A DNA stretch of 64,000 bases from Hippopus hippopus (GCA_946811185.2 OX328101.1:17716122-17780121); one strand, 5' to 3'. Positions 43,293 to 54,652 are shown, numbered from the stretch's first letter. The notes: generated by a model not told the origin, from the sequence alone. Program-made: numbers and translations.

Positions 43293-43477
43293 ACCTGTCC
43301 ATATTGGTAGAATGTGTAAACAACAGATAAAATATTTATCAACTTTCGAAGCAATTGAAACCATTTTGGGAGGAGGAGAAAATGCTTTTTAGTAACATTT
43401 TCTCATATTGCTATAATAATTTTCAAAGTTTACATCATCAGGATTGTTCGAATGGATTGTTCAGTAAAGGGTTTTAC
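43293..43477 (+). repeat. Family A MITE, decayed
   Basis: GACCTGTCCATATTGGTAG shoulder, core GGAGGAGAAAATGC / AACATTTTCTC, right end TTCAGTAAAGGGTTTTA. Confidence 0.6.
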
Positions 43478-43609
43478 ACATGGTGAATGTAAAATGTAAT
43501 ATATCAGTGTGAAGAAAGATTAAATTGATGAACAGATGGATATGTTTAGGTGGGACAAAAGAACCAAACATATCAGTTTTGAGGTATGTTTTTGCCAGAT
43601 TTTCTCAAC

Positions 43610-43690
43610 GTAGATGATAAAACTGTTGCTCAAAGATCAGACTGCAGATTATATGCAGTCTTGTTTTGATCTATATTGTTTTTAAAAACT
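43610..43690. repeat. Family B core
   Basis: CAAAGATCAGACTGCAGAT / ATGCAGTCTTGTTTTGATC. Outer ends unclear. Confidence 0.5.
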
Positions 43691-43849
43691 AGCACTGTTG
43701 TGCTCAATCTTGCAAGGTTTTATTGCATAACATTGAAGTAAACTGTAATGCTTTCACTGATATGAATTCCATGAAATACTTATGTCTTGTTCTTGGTATG
43801 ACTAGGTAAAACTAGAACTTGAGTGTTACCATCCTATTTCTTTAACTCC

Positions 43850-43940
43850 ATACCTAACAACCATGTGAAGGGTTTTGAAAACATTGTGGAAAAGAGAGAA
43901 AATGCTGGTAACAAAGACATTCTGTATTTACCAGTCTTGA
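43850..43940 (-). repeat. Family A left half, reverse
   Basis: TTTAACTCCATACCTAACAA, GGGTTTTGAAAACATTGTGG, then the core is cut off after GGTAACA. Confidence 0.55.
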
Positions 43941-44044
43941 AGCAAGTTTAGGTCAAAATGCTTGTTTTATAACACGGAAAAGAGTGTCTTAAATACAGCT
44001 CTTTTATTTTCTTTTTTGACCTGGGTGATGACTGTATTGTAAAT

Positions 44045-44238
44045 TTTTACCAGATGGCAAATTTTGAGATCTGTAAAAATTGAAAACAGCTGCAGACAAC
44101 AAGAAAATGTAGCTCAAGTGATGGGAATTGTCTTCTGAAGAGTAGAAAATATAATAAGAAGAGGAGAAAGTGCTGGTTAGAAGCATTTTTTCCTTTTCCT
44201 ACAATGTTTTAAAAAGCTTTTCTCCCCACGTTCTTTAA
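44045..44238 (+). repeat. Family A MITE, decayed
   Basis: TTTTTACCAGATGGCAAATT to CCCACGTTCTTTAA. Core GCTGGTTAGAAGC. Confidence 0.65.
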
Positions 44239-44464
44239 CTCGTTACCAAACAATCCCAAGTTTTCATGACCCTGAGAAAGAAGCCTTTTGAAAACCTTGT
44301 GAGAAAAGGAGAAAATGCTGGTAACCAGCATTTTCTCCTTTTCCCACAGTGTTTTCCACCCTTCCTAGAACAAATTTCAATGTTTGATTCACATTTTTTT
44401 TTGTCATCTGCAAATGCTTTCAATTTGGACCAGTCTGAAATTTTGTTGTTTGGTAAAGAGTTAA
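44235..44464 (-). repeat. Family A MITE, reverse, full copy
   Basis: TTAACTCGTTACCAAACAAT to TTTGGTAAAGAGTTAA. Near-perfect stem. Shares TTAA 44235-44238 with the previous copy. Confidence 0.85.
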
Positions 44465-44798
44465 ATAATGAGATTGTATGACACAGGGTTAAAATTTTTT
44501 TTTGTTATCAAAATACAAAAGAAGACGCCCTCAGATTTAAGATTATACCCATGAGCTACGCTCTATGGAAAGGGCATTGAATGCATCTCTAAAAAGTCAG
44601 GGTAAGCTTGCACAGTCTGCGTGGGCCGACGTGGGTTGAAATTTGTTAACAATTGGGAAATTTTCTGCATGTCAAAGGACTATTTTACTTTGGGATTCAG
44701 TCGGTTGTTAAACAAAATGGATTGTATGATTCCATAATTATATGAGGACTTGCTTGGTATAATGCATCATAGAGATGCATTAGATCCCCTTTTTCCAG
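44465..44798. other. Intron, nothing recognised
   Basis: No exon or named element. Confidence 0.45.
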
Positions 44799-45122
44799 GC
44801 CGAGCCCTGGTAGCTCAGTCGGTAGCATGCAGGACTTGAGAACACGGGGTCTAGTGTTTGATCCCAGGCTACGACCCCTGGCTTGGCCAATTTCTTTCTG
44901 AGGATTGATGATAGTCAATGCAACAGGATTCATTCCTCTTCCACCGCTGACCATTGTTTCGAAGATGATTATGTGGGAAAGCAGCCAGTGCCTTGGAAAG
45001 AAAATTGTGCGAAGTACTGGTAAAAGAGACTCCAGGAACGCATGGATAGGTGCACTGGCCGCCGCGATATAACTGAAATAATGTTGAAAACGGCGTTAAA
45101 CACCATACAATCAATCAATCAA
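44799..45122 (+). mobile_element. SINE-1, full length
   Basis: Box A GGTAGCTCAGTCGGTAG. An insertion of about 20 bp duplicates the box B region (GATCCCAGGCTACGACCCC). A perfect 12-bp target duplication, CCCTTTTTCCAG, lies at 44787-44798 and 45123-45134. Confidence 0.9.
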
Positions 45123-45299
45123 CCCTTTTTCCAGAGCACCGCTTATATTAAATGGCCTGCAACAGGCAAAAAAGGGCATTTGGACATTTGCGTAAGGTGT
45201 CGTCTCTGATCAGTCTGCACAGTCCTCGCAGACTAATCTGAAACGATACTTTCCGTTTTTATTAATAAAATCCTCTTCCACAGTCAAGTATCTGATAAA

Positions 45300-45528
45300 G
45301 TTAACCCCCTACTAGATGACAAAATTTAGGATTTGTCGAAATTCAAAGCAGTAACAGGCGATGGTTCACAATTGTGACTCAGATAGTGGAAGTTTTCTTC
45401 AAAATGGTTGAAAACATTGTTGACAAAGGAGAAAATGCTGGGTACTAGCATTTTCTGCTTGTCCCAAAATAGTTTCCAAACCCATTTACCTCAGGGTCGT
45501 TAAAAATGGAATTGTTTGAAAAAGAGTT
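45300..45528 (+). repeat. Family A MITE
   Basis: TTAACCCCCTACTAGATGAC to TTTGAAAAAGAGTTT. Core GCTGGGTACTAGC. Confidence 0.7.
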
Positions 45529-45616
45529 TGGAGACGGCAACTTGCTTAAACAATGGAAGATGGTTTTAAAGGGTTAGGAAACATTGTGGTAAAAGGTCAG
45601 ACTGTACCGTCTTTTT

Positions 45617-46710
45617 AGCTTACCTTAGCACGAAGTGCTCAAGGTGAGCTTTTGTGATCGTGCTGTGTCCGGCATCCGTCGTCAACTTTTACCTTGTGTA
45701 CACTCTAGAGGCCACATTTTTAGTCAGATACTAATGAAACTTGGTCAGAACGTTTGTCTTGATGATATCTCGGACGAGTTTGAAAATAGGTCATGTCAGG
45801 TCAAAAACTAGGTCACTAGGTCAAATCTTAGAAAAACCTTGTGTACGCTCTAGATGCCACATTTTCAGTCCAAAACTTTTAAAAGTTGGTCAGAGTGTTT
45901 GTCTTGATAATATCTTTGACAGGTCGGAAAATGGGTCATGTCTGGTCAAAAAGTAGGTCACTAGGTCATATCTTAGAAAAACCTTGTGTACGCTCTAGAG
46001 ACCACATTTTTGGTCCAAAACTCTTGAAAGTTGGTCAGAATGTTTGTCTTGATGATATCTTGGACAAGTTTGAAAATGGGTCATGTCGGGCAAAAAACTA
46101 GGTCACTAGGTCAGATCTTAGAAAAACCTTATATACGCTCTAGAGGTCACATTTTCAGTCCAAATTTCTTGAAAGTTGGTCAGAATGTTTGACTTGATGA
46201 TATCTCGGAAGAGTTAAAAAATTGTTCATGTTTGGTCAAAAACTATGTCACTAGGTCAGATCTTGGAAAAACCTCGTGTATGCTCTAGAGGCCACATTTT
46301 CAGTCCAAAACTCATGAAACTTGGTCAGATTGTTTGTCTTGATGACATCTCAGATGACTTCGAAAATCGGTCATGTTCGGTCAAAAACTAGGTCATTAGG
46401 TCAAATCTTAGAAAAAGCCTGTGTATGCTTTATAGGCCACATTTTCTGTCCAATATGTATGAAAGGTGGTCAGGATCTTTGTTTTGATAATATCTACACT
46501 GGGAAAATTGGCTATGGTTGGCTAAAAAGTAGGTCACTGAGAGAAATTCTAGAAAAAGCTTGTGTACATGCTAGAGGCCAAATTTTCAGTCCAATAATTA
46601 TGAAAGCTTAGTAGAATGTTTGTCATTATATCTCAAAAGAGATTGAAAATGGGTCATGTTTGGTCAAAAGACTCAGGTGAGCGACTTCAGGGCCATCATG
46701 GCCCTCTTGT
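45617..46710 (+). mobile_element. HINE-1 element, 1.1-kb copy
   Basis: 5' AGCTTACCTTAGCACGAAG with hairpin GCACGAAGTGC, about seven tandem units of about 146 bp, 3' ACTCAGGTGAGCGACTTC, stem GGGCCATCATGGCCC and CTCTTGT. The 5' TTACCTTAG and 3' CTCAGGTGA are inverted. No gene: the short open frames repeat the unit. Confidence 0.82.
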
Positions 46711-46788
46711 GTTATGTTATGCTGTGCCTTTCTTCAAAATCTGTATGATGCCTATAGCCATGAAAGTCAGATCCATGATGTTATTGGC

Positions 46789-47003
46789 TTAACTCTTTAC
46801 CAGGTGACAAAGCTTTAGACATATCCAAATTCATAGCGTTTGCAGATGACACTAAAAAATGGAATATGTGGGAAGGGTTACTCAGAAAACATTGTAGGAA
46901 AAGAAGAAAGTGCTGCTAACCAGCATTTCTGTCTTCACAATTTCTTCAAAAACCCTATTACTCAGGACTGCTAAAAACTCAGGATTTTTTTGTAAAGGGT
47001 TAA
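46789..47003 (+). repeat. Family A MITE
   Basis: TTAACTCTTTACCAGGTGAC to TTTTTGTAAAGGGTTAA. The right stem arm is shortened. Confidence 0.75.
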
Positions 47004-47180
47004 CTCATTACTGTACAGGATGTTTTTCGATGCACAGAAAAATTGCAAATGAGGCAAAGGAGAAATATCTATAAGGAAATTATCTTTTACGAATGATACA
47101 GAAAACACTGTGGTTAAAAAGAGGCATTGCTTTTACAAGTAATTACTCCTTTTTCCTCGTTGTTTTCCTGGTATGCATGA
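47000..47180 (-). repeat. Family A relic
   Basis: TTAACTCATTACTGTACAGG, then a degraded core near 47100-47165 (ACACTGTGGTTAAAAAGAGG). Confidence 0.4.
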
Positions 47181-47189
47181 AAATATGTC

Positions 47190-47335
47190 CTGTCAGCATG
47201 ATATGACTAAGATAATGTTGAAAGTAGCATAAAAAACCAATCAGTCAATCAATTCAATCAATCCAATCAATCAGTCAGTCAATCCAATCAATTAACCAAC
47301 CAAGCAACCAGCCAGCCAACCAACCAACCAGTTTT
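47190..47335 (+). mobile_element. SINE-1 3' end with expanded tetranucleotide tail
   Basis: GATATGACTAAGATAATGTT and GAAAGTAGC match the SINE-1 3' body. The tail has grown into about 110 bp of degenerate AATC/AACC repeats (CAATCAGTCAATCAATTCAA ... CCAGCCAACCAACC). Confidence 0.7.
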
Positions 47336-47382
47336 CAAGAAGTAGTCTCTGGGAAGTGGTATTTTCATAAAAATGGATAAAG

Positions 47383-47605
47383 TTAACCCTGTACCAAACG
47401 ACAAAAATTTTAGACTTGTCCAGATTGAAAGCATTTGCAGATGAAAAAATTATCGTGATTCAAATACTGAAATTTTTCTGTAAAAGTAAAAAGAAATTGT
47501 GTGAAAAAGGAGAAAATGTTGGTTACCAGCATTTTCTCCTTTTCCCATGATGTTTTTTAGAGACTTCTTTCTCATGGTTGTTAAAAGTCGGAATTGAGGC
47601 GTTAA
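47383..47605 (+). repeat. Family A MITE
   Basis: TTAACCCTGTACCAAACGAC to GAATTGAGGCGTTAA. Good core around GGTTACC. Confidence 0.82.
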
Positions 47606-47989
47606 CAGCTCACTATCCACAATTAAACAGATGAGGAAATTATCATCTACAAAATGTTTATTGTGATTAATATTGGATTTTTTTCTTTGTACTTGGAAAC
47701 AATGATTTTATTGTGTGCACAGTTTAATCGAAAACATAAAAGATGAGAAACTCGTTTTCACTATTGAATTGCATTTAATTGCATTTTCTTGTATGGCTAA
47801 ATAATGCACGTTCTTAAAGAAAAATATTTTCAAGTCTAATGCAGTGTTCATTATGCTAGCTTTCGCTCTGAAACTGTTTTATAACAGATTGTGCATTTAT
47901 TGTATAACACCTGGAACAGTTACATATATAAACCAGGACTTATTTAGACAGTGTCAGGATATTTTTATACACAACATTGCCTTGTTTTC
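47606..47989. other. Intron, nothing recognised
   Basis: No element seen. Confidence 0.45.
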
Positions 47990-48134
47990 ACAACTCTAAG
48001 GATAAGAACTTTTGAAAATATTGTGGGAAAAGGAGAAAATGCTGGAAACTTGTATTTACCTACATACACTTTGTTGTCTGCAAGTGCTTGCAATATGATT
48101 GTCTCCAAAATTTTGATGTGAGGTAAAGAGTTAA
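47990..48134 (-). repeat. Family A MITE, reverse, right stem arm deleted
   Basis: CTCTAAGGATAAGAACTTTT, one stem arm, then straight to the shoulder and GTGAGGTAAAGAGTTAA. Confidence 0.65.
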
Positions 48135-50491
48135 CCCTACACCAGACAACAAAATTTCAGTTCATCTATATTACTAGCTTGTGTAGAAGACAAACTAGAT
48201 ATGTTTTTGAATGGGTAGAAAACATTGTGGGAAAAGGAGAAAATGCTGGTTACCAGCATTTTTAGCTCACCTGAGCACGAAGTGTTCATGGTGAGCTTTT
48301 GTGATCGTGCTGTGTCCGGCGTCTGTTGTGCGGCGTACGTTGTCAACTTTTACCTTGTGTACACTTTAGAGGCCACATTTTCAGTCCGATACTTGTGAAA
48401 CTTTGTCAGAATGTTTGTCTTGATGATATCTCGGCGAGTTCGAAAATGGTTCATGTCAGGTCAAAAACTAGGTCACTAGGTCAAATCTTAGAGAAACCTT
48501 GTGTACGCTCTAGAGGCCACATTTTCAGTCCGATACTCGTGAAACTTAGTCAGAATGTTTGCCTTGATGATATCTCGGACGAGTTCGAAAATGGGTCATG
48601 TCGGTTCAAAAACTAGGTCACTAGGTCAAATCTTAGAAAAACATGGTGTACGCTCTAGAGGCCATTTTCAGTCCAATACTCTTGAAAGTTGGTCAGAATG
48701 TTTGTCTTGATGATATCTCGGATGAGTTTGAAAATGGGTCATGTCAGGCAAAAAACTAGGTCACTAGGTCAGATCTTAGAAAAACCTTGTATACGCTGTA
48801 GAGGTCACATTTTCAGTCCAAATTTCTTGAAAGTTGGTCAGAATGTTTGACTTGATGATATCTCGGAAGAGTTAAAAAATTGTTCATGTTTGGTCAAAAA
48901 CTATGTCACTAGGTCAGATCTTGGAAAAACCTCGTGTATGCTCTAGAGGCCACATTTTCAGTCCAAAACTCATGGAACTTGGTCAGATTGTTTGTCTTGA
49001 TGACATCTCAGACTCTCTAGAGGCCATATTTTCTGTCCAATATTCCTGAAAGTTGGTCAGAATGTTTGTCTGGATGATCATCTCGTACGAGTTAGAAAAT
49101 GGGCCATCTCGAGTCAAAAACTAGGTCACCAGGTCAAATCTTTGAAAAACCTTGGGTATGCTCTAGAGGCCATTTTCAGTCCAATACTCTTGAAAGTTGG
49201 TCAGAATGTTTGTCTTGATGATATCTCGCACGAGTTCGAAAATGGGCCATGTCGGGTCAAAAACTAGGTCACCAGGTCAAATTTTAGAAAAACCTTGTGT
49301 ATGCTCTAGAGGCCACATTTGCTGTCCAAAACTCTTGAAATTTGGTTAGAATATTTGTCTTGATGATATCTCTGACAAATTTGAAAACGAACCATGTTTG
49401 GTCAAAAACTAGGTCACTAGGTCAAATCTTAAAAGAACCTTGTGTATGCTCCAGAAGCCACATTTTCTGTCCAATACTCTTGAAATTTGGTCAAAATGTT
49501 TGTCTTGATAATATCGCAGATGAGTTCGAAAGTGGGCCATTTGTGGTCAAAAACTAGGTCACTAGGTCAAATCTTCGAAAAACTTTGTGTACGCTCCAGA
49601 AGCCACATTTTCAGTCCAATGCTCTTAAAGTTGGTCAGAATGTTTGTCATGATGATAGCTTGGATGAGTTTGAAAATGGTTCATGTCAGGTCAAAAACTA
49701 GGTCACCAGGTCAAATCTCAGAAAAACCTCATGTAAGCTCTAGAGGCCACATTTGCAGTCCAATAATCTTGAAATTCGACAGAATGTTTGTCTTGATAAT
49801 TTTTTAGACTACTTTAAAAATGGGTCATGTTGGATAAAAAACTAGGTCACAAGGTCAAATCTTGGAAAAACCTTTTGTACTATAATTACAGTCCAATATT
49901 CTTTAAACTTTTGTTAGAATGTTTTTCTTGATGATATCTTGCATGAGTTTGAAAATGGGTCACGTGGGATAAAAACTAGGTCACCAAGTTTCATCCTTGA
50001 AAAACCGTGTGTATGTTCTAGAGGCCACATTTTCAGTCCAATAATCTTGAAATTTGCTTTGAATGTTTGTCTTGATAATATCTTAGATTAGTATGAATAT
50101 GGGTCATATTGGATAAAAAACTAGGTCACTAGGTCAAATCTCGAAAAAACCTTTTATACACCCTACAGGCCACATTTTCTCTCAAATACTCATGAAAGTT
50201 TGTCGGAATATATGTCTGGATAATTTCTACATGTCAATTGAGACAAATTCTAGAAAAAGCTTGTGTGCACTCTAGAGGCCATATTTGTAAGCCCAATACT
50301 AATGAGTGTTTGTCAGAGTGTTTGTCTTAATATCTCTGAAGAGATTGGAAATGGGTCATGTTTGATCAAAAGGCTCAGGTGGGCGACTTCAGGGCCATCA
50401 TGGCCCTCTTGTCTCCTTTTCCCACAATGCTTTCTAAAGCCCTCTTTCTTTATGGTATTTGAAAAAGTGGATTGTTTTGTAAAGGGTTAAG
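48131..50491 (+). repeat. Family A MITE split by HINE-1
   Basis: 48131-48263 runs from TTAACCCTACACCAGAC to the middle of the palindrome (GGTTACCAGCATTTTT). The second arm continues at 50413 (CTCCTTTTCCCACAATG) and ends TTTGTAAAGGGTTAA at 50491. Confidence 0.9.
48264..50412 (+). mobile_element. HINE-1 element, 2.15-kb copy with exact empty-site boundaries
   Basis: AGCTCACCTGAGCACGAAG at the 5' end, then about 14 tandem units of roughly 146 bp (GAGGCCACATTTTCAGTCC, CTTGATGATATCTCGGACGA, AAAACTAGGTCACTAGGTC), then GCTCAGGTGGGCGACTTC, stem GGGCCATCATGGCCC and CTCTTGT. Removing it restores the family A palindrome as CATTTT|CTCC without a duplicated target, as expected for Helitron/Helentron-type insertion next to T. 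A related short relic sits at 52768. Confidence 0.87.
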
Positions 50492-50737
50492 TGGCTTAGA
50501 CCTGATGTCAGACATTTAAAGAAATAAAAGCTCCTTCCTTTCAAGACTAACTAGGAATTTGCAATATCAGCCGCTCAGTTTCAGATTATTAAGAATTGTA
50601 TTGATTTATATTCAAGGTAGAAGAAAATGTAGAATCTACACTAAGTATACTGGAGTGAGGATGTTGAAAAATTTGTCCTACAGAAATGGTGAAATAAAAT
50701 GCATATATAACTCCTAGCGTGTTAGAGGCAATGTCAT
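50492..50737. other. Intron, nothing recognised
   Basis: No element seen. Confidence 0.4.
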
Positions 50738-51000
50738 GTGCTTTGATGGATAGTGCCTATCAAGATCAGACTGCACTCAATATGCAGTCTGATTACTGAT
50801 CTACTCTGTTCAAAAAGTTTTAAGGTGCTTTGGTGGACAGTGTAGATTAAGAAAAGATTGCACAGAACAGGTAGTCTAATCATTGATCTATTCTGTTCAG
50901 TAGTTTCGAAGGATTGGTGCTTTGATGGTTGGTGTAGATCAAGATCTGACTACACAAAAGGTGCAGTCTGATCAGTTGTCTGCCCTGTCCAATAAGAAAG
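50738..51000. repeat. Three successive family B cores
   Basis: Cores at about 50745-50810 (CAAGATCAGACTGCACTC), 50835-50900 (AGATTAAGAAAAGATTGC) and 50925-50995 (GTGTAGATCAAGATCTGAC), each with its complementary arm. All three keep a GGTGCTTTG-like lead-in. Confidence 0.7.
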
Positions 51001-51051
51001 TGTGTTCAAACAATTTATGGAATTGTTTTAAGTGGTTTTTTTTCTATATAA

Positions 51052-51261
51052 CTCTTTCCATACTATAGATGACACCAGAAGCTTTCGTGGACAGTGTAGA
51101 TCAAGATTAGACTGCACAGAACATGCAATCTGATCTGTGATCTACACTGTCCATTACTATATTCTAAAATGATGATTGAAATCTCTAATGATCTTGCAGA
51201 GGAAATGTATTTTTAGGCTTTTAGAAAATGCAGTTTATTTATTCAGTAGTGAAAGAGTTAA
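51052..51261. repeat. Family B MITE, CATACTATAGATGACACC type
   Basis: CTCTTTCCATACTATAG at the left, TTCAGTAGTGAAAGAGTTAA at the right. Stem GTGTAGATCAAGATTAGAC / CTGATCTGTGATCTACAC. Confidence 0.8.
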
Positions 51262-51537
51262 TGAACACATCATTCATTTACTGGTTTGCCCAATAGTTAC
51301 AAAGATTGATAAAGTTTATGTGAAGCAACAATGATTGTGTTGATTAATTTGTGTAAATAAACGATGATTGAGTATGTGTGCTGCCCAGAGATTACGTGAA
51401 CGATTTAGAAATGCAGTTGGAAAGGAAAGAAAAAATGACCCTGAACCCAGATTAGTGAAGATTGTTAATAAACATGTAGCGGCTGTGTTGAAGAGGGAAG
51501 TATGTATCAACAATCATTTTGGATTTTTTGAGTAATT
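51262..51537. other. Intron, nothing recognised
   Basis: No element seen. Confidence 0.4.
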
Positions 51538-51840
51538 TAACCCTTATTCATGACATTCAACGTTTTAACAAGCATTTCAGAGAAGGCTTTTGAAAACGTT
51601 GTTTGAAAAGGAGAAAATGTTTCCTGGTTTTCTCACACCAGTACTGATACAACTTTCTTTCTAAGTCACTGATTAGTTTTCTCACATGCATCAGAGGCGA
51701 GAAGCGAGAAACCTCTGGAAAGAAAGTTGGTAACAACTACCAGGTCACGAGTCAGACACGCTAACCACTGAGCTACCCGGCTGGTCCAACTTGAAAGGAT
51801 TTGCATACGACAAATAGAAAACTGTTCATATGAAGGAATT
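51538..51840 (-). mobile_element. tRNA-like SINE (reverse) inside a family A copy
   Basis: A family A left half at 51538-51632 breaks inside its stem. At 51690-51785 the reverse complement reads GGGTAGCTCAGTGGTTAGCG (box A) and GTCTGACTCGTGACCTGG (anticodon/variable part), the head of a SINE with a body to about 51640. Family A shoulder sequence returns at 51786. Confidence 0.6.
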
Positions 51841-51849
51841 TATCTGCTG

Positions 51850-52061
51850 ACTCTCTTCCGAACGAGGAAATTTTTGACTTGTCCAAGTTGAATGCAATTG
51901 CAGATGACATATTAACCTCAAAAGATTTAATTCACCTTTAAATAGGTAGAAAACTGTGACTCTTCTAAGCAGCTGCTGCACATTCTCCTTTTCCCATTAT
52001 GATTTCAAAAGTTTTTTTCGTTATGAACATTAAAAGAGTTGATTGAGTGGCAAAGGGTTAA
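51850..52061 (+). repeat. Family A MITE, first of a second abutting trio
   Basis: CTCTCTTCCGAACGAGGAAA to GTGGCAAAGGGTTAA. First stem arm lost. Confidence 0.6.
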
Positions 52062-52253
52062 TAACTCTTATCCAAATGACAAAATTTTAGACTTGCCTAA
52101 ATCAAACTCTGAAAGGGTGAAAAACAATATGGGAAAAGGAGAAAATTTGGTTACCAATATCCTCTGCTTATCTTACAATGTTTTTAAAAGCCTTCTTCAG
52201 GGTTCTCAAAACTTAACAAAATTCAAGACTATTTGACAAAGGTTAAAGGTTAA
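52058..52253 (+). repeat. Family A MITE, second of trio
   Basis: TTAATAACTCTTATCCAAATG to GGTTAAAGGTTAA. Core AGGAGAAAATTTGGTTACC. Confidence 0.65.
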
Positions 52254-52376
52254 ATTACATTCTGGGAAAAGGAGAAAAATAGTGGTTACTAGCATTTTGT
52301 TCTTTTCTGACAATGTTTTCAAAGGATTTTTTCCTTTGAGGTCGTTAAAACATGGGATAGTTGGATAAAGGGTTAA
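52250..52376 (+). repeat. Family A MITE, third of trio, left half deleted
   Basis: TTAAATTACATTCTGGG goes directly into the stem. Right end GTTGGATAAAGGGTTAA. Confidence 0.7.
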
Positions 52377-52391
52377 GTGAAGCTTTTTTTT

Positions 52392-52618
52392 TTAACCTTT
52401 TACCACACAATTCCGACTTTAAACAAACCTGAGAAAGAAAGCATTTGAAAACATTGTGGGAAAAGGAGAAAATGCTGGTAACCAGCATTTTCTCCTTTTC
52501 ACCCACTATTTACTGCTCTATACAGAACAATTTTTAATATTTGAGTCACTTTTATTTTGTCATCTGCAAATAATTTCAGTTTCAAAAAGTCTTTTTTTTT
52601 TGTTTGGTAAAGAGTTTA
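52392..52618 (-). repeat. Family A MITE, reverse
   Basis: TTAACCTTTTACCACACAAT to TTTGGTAAAGAGTTTA. Intact stem around GGTAACC. Confidence 0.82.
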
Positions 52619-53074
52619 TTACTTTTCTAATGATATGAATTGTGAATATGCATCAAAAATTGCCTCATTGAAATATAGACAACATAGACTTTAGAATAGA
52701 AACAAATATAGAAATATAGGAAAATTTGAGGAGTTGAGAGAACAAAAGACTGTTTTCAGTTATTTTTAGCTCACTTGATCACCCACTGTTTGTCATATTT
52801 TTTGACACCACAAGGCGTGGAGTGCTAATACAGGTATTTATTTCATGCTTTTCGGTAGTTTATTAAGAAATAATGGTGGATTATGGTTTGATATTTCATG
52901 GTTATGACCAGTGAAAAAAACTGATTTCTTTTTTTTCTACTGTTTCAACTGAAGCTTGAAACAGTAATTCCCACGCACTAGTTACCTAGGTAAACCGCGC
53001 ATGCCATTCAACGAGAGGGAAATATGACATAATTTACGTGCATTTGCACTACATTTGTTGCGCTTTGCATTATT
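52619..53074. other. Intron with a HINE-1 5'-end relic
   Basis: TTTTTAGCTCACTTGATCAC at about 52764-52783 matches the HINE-1 5' terminus but no body follows. Confidence 0.5.
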
Positions 53075-53682
53075 AGCTCCACTGGCCGAAGGCCAGTGAG
53101 CTATTGTCATGGCGTTGTGTCCGTCGTGCGTCCGTCCGTCCGTTCGTCCGTGCGTGCGTCCGTAAACTTTTTCTTTAAAAAACTTCTCCTCAGAAACTAT
53201 TGACTGGATTTTTACCAAATTTCACAGGAATGTTCCTTTGGTGAACCTCTTTCAAATCCCTTCAAATAATTGTGTTCCATGAAGAATTCTGGTTGCCATG
53301 GCAACCAAAGTAAAAAACCTTTAAAAATCTTCTCCTCCCAAACCGCTATTTGGATAGCATTATTATTTTGCAGGAATGTTCCTTAGATACAGGTTTACAG
53401 AATTCCTTAAAAAAAAAAAAGATCTGTCAAAAAACATGGCTTTTATGGGAGACTCATTTTCCTTTTATGGTATAAAGTAAAATCTTTGAAAAATTTCTTC
53501 TCTAAAACTATTCATTGGATTTCATTGTTGTTTTGCAGGTAAGTTCCTATGGTGGTTGTCTACCAAACTGTTTCTTCAGTGAGCTAAAATGCAGGATTGA
53601 ATGATAATTGTTAAAAACTTCCTTTCGCCATTATAGAAATATCAGGCCTGTGGAGCGATACAGGCACTCAAGCGCCTCTAGT
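53075..53682 (+). mobile_element. HINE-2 element, short copy
   Basis: AGCTCCACTGGCCGAAGGCC at the 5' end, CCGTCCGTCCGTTCGTCCG block, about two core units, then GTGGAGCGATACAGGCACTC and GCGCCTCTAGT at the 3' end. Here the terminus reads CTAGT instead of CTTGT. Confidence 0.8.
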
Positions 53683-53697
53683 ATTGAAATGTTTTAT

Positions 53698-53999
53698 GCC
53701 AAGCCCTGGTAGCTCAGTCGGTAGCGTACAGGACTTGAGAACAGGGGGTTGTGGGTTTGTATCCCTGGCTCGGCCAATTTCTTTCCGAGGATTGATGATG
53801 GTCATTGAGACAGGATTCATTCCTCGTCCACTGCTGACCATTGTCTCGACGATGATTATGTGGGAAAGCAGCCAGTGGCTTGGAAAGAAAATTGTGCTGA
53901 GTACTGGTGAAAGAGACTCTAGGAAAGCATGGATAGGTGCACTGGCCGCCACAATATAACTGAAATATTGTTGAAAATGGCGTTAAACACCATACAATC
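53698..53999 (+). mobile_element. SINE-1, full length
   Basis: Box A GGTAGCTCAGTCGGTAG. A perfect 15-bp target duplication, ATTGAAATGTTTTAT, lies at 53683-53697 and 54000-54014. It inserted directly at the 3' edge of the HINE-2. Confidence 0.92.
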
Positions 54000-54014
54000 A
54001 TTGAAATGTTTTAT

Positions 54015-54324
54015 GTTGGGGGAGGTATGCCATGGGGAATCACCACCAACTGTACTGGGTTTTGAAGAAAGTCTAAAGAAAAAAGGGGTTAGAAGCATGA
54101 AATAAATAGAATTTTTGGGGGGGTGAAAGATCGTAATTTATTTCATCTCCTGAACATCGTTGATAATATTTTTACGTCTGGCTGCACCACTCACGAAAAT
54201 ATTACCAATGATGTTCACTCGAAATAAATTTCAATCTTTCAGTGAAGAAAAAAATATCAGCTATGTATTATAATCTGATGGTCTGTATCAAAAATGTTAA
54301 AACTGTCAAGGATGACCCACCCTT
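54015..54324. other. Intron, nothing recognised
   Basis: No element seen. Confidence 0.4.
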
Positions 54325-54553
54325 TCATCTCTTTACCAAACGACAAAATTTAAGACTAGTCCAAATTGAAAGCATTTTCAGACGACAAAATAAATGCGAC
54401 TCAAATTTTGATGATTGTTTTGGGAAGGGTAGAAAACATTTGGGGAAAAGAGAAAATACTGGTTACCAGCATTTTCTCCTTTTCCCACAGTGTTTTCAAA
54501 AGACTTCTTTTTCAGGGTCGCTAAAAGTCGAGATTGTTGTGGTAAAGGCTTAA
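54325..54553 (+). repeat. Family A MITE
   Basis: CTCTTTACCAAACGACAAAA to GTTGTGGTAAAGGCTTAA. Core GGTTACCAGC. Confidence 0.82.
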
Positions 54554-54652
54554 TCATGTGCTTTTTAGTGAGTTACTGATGCAGAAGGTTATGATGATAT
54601 GCTTGTCTGAAACTGCAAAGATTAATGTTGACATTTCATAATTTTGTGGCAT

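Noticed and set aside
45741..49807. Series of 70-106 codon frames with repeated RSKTRSLGQILEKPC
   Set aside because: Translation of the HINE-1 tandem unit, present in two separate elements and interrupted in each. Not a protein.
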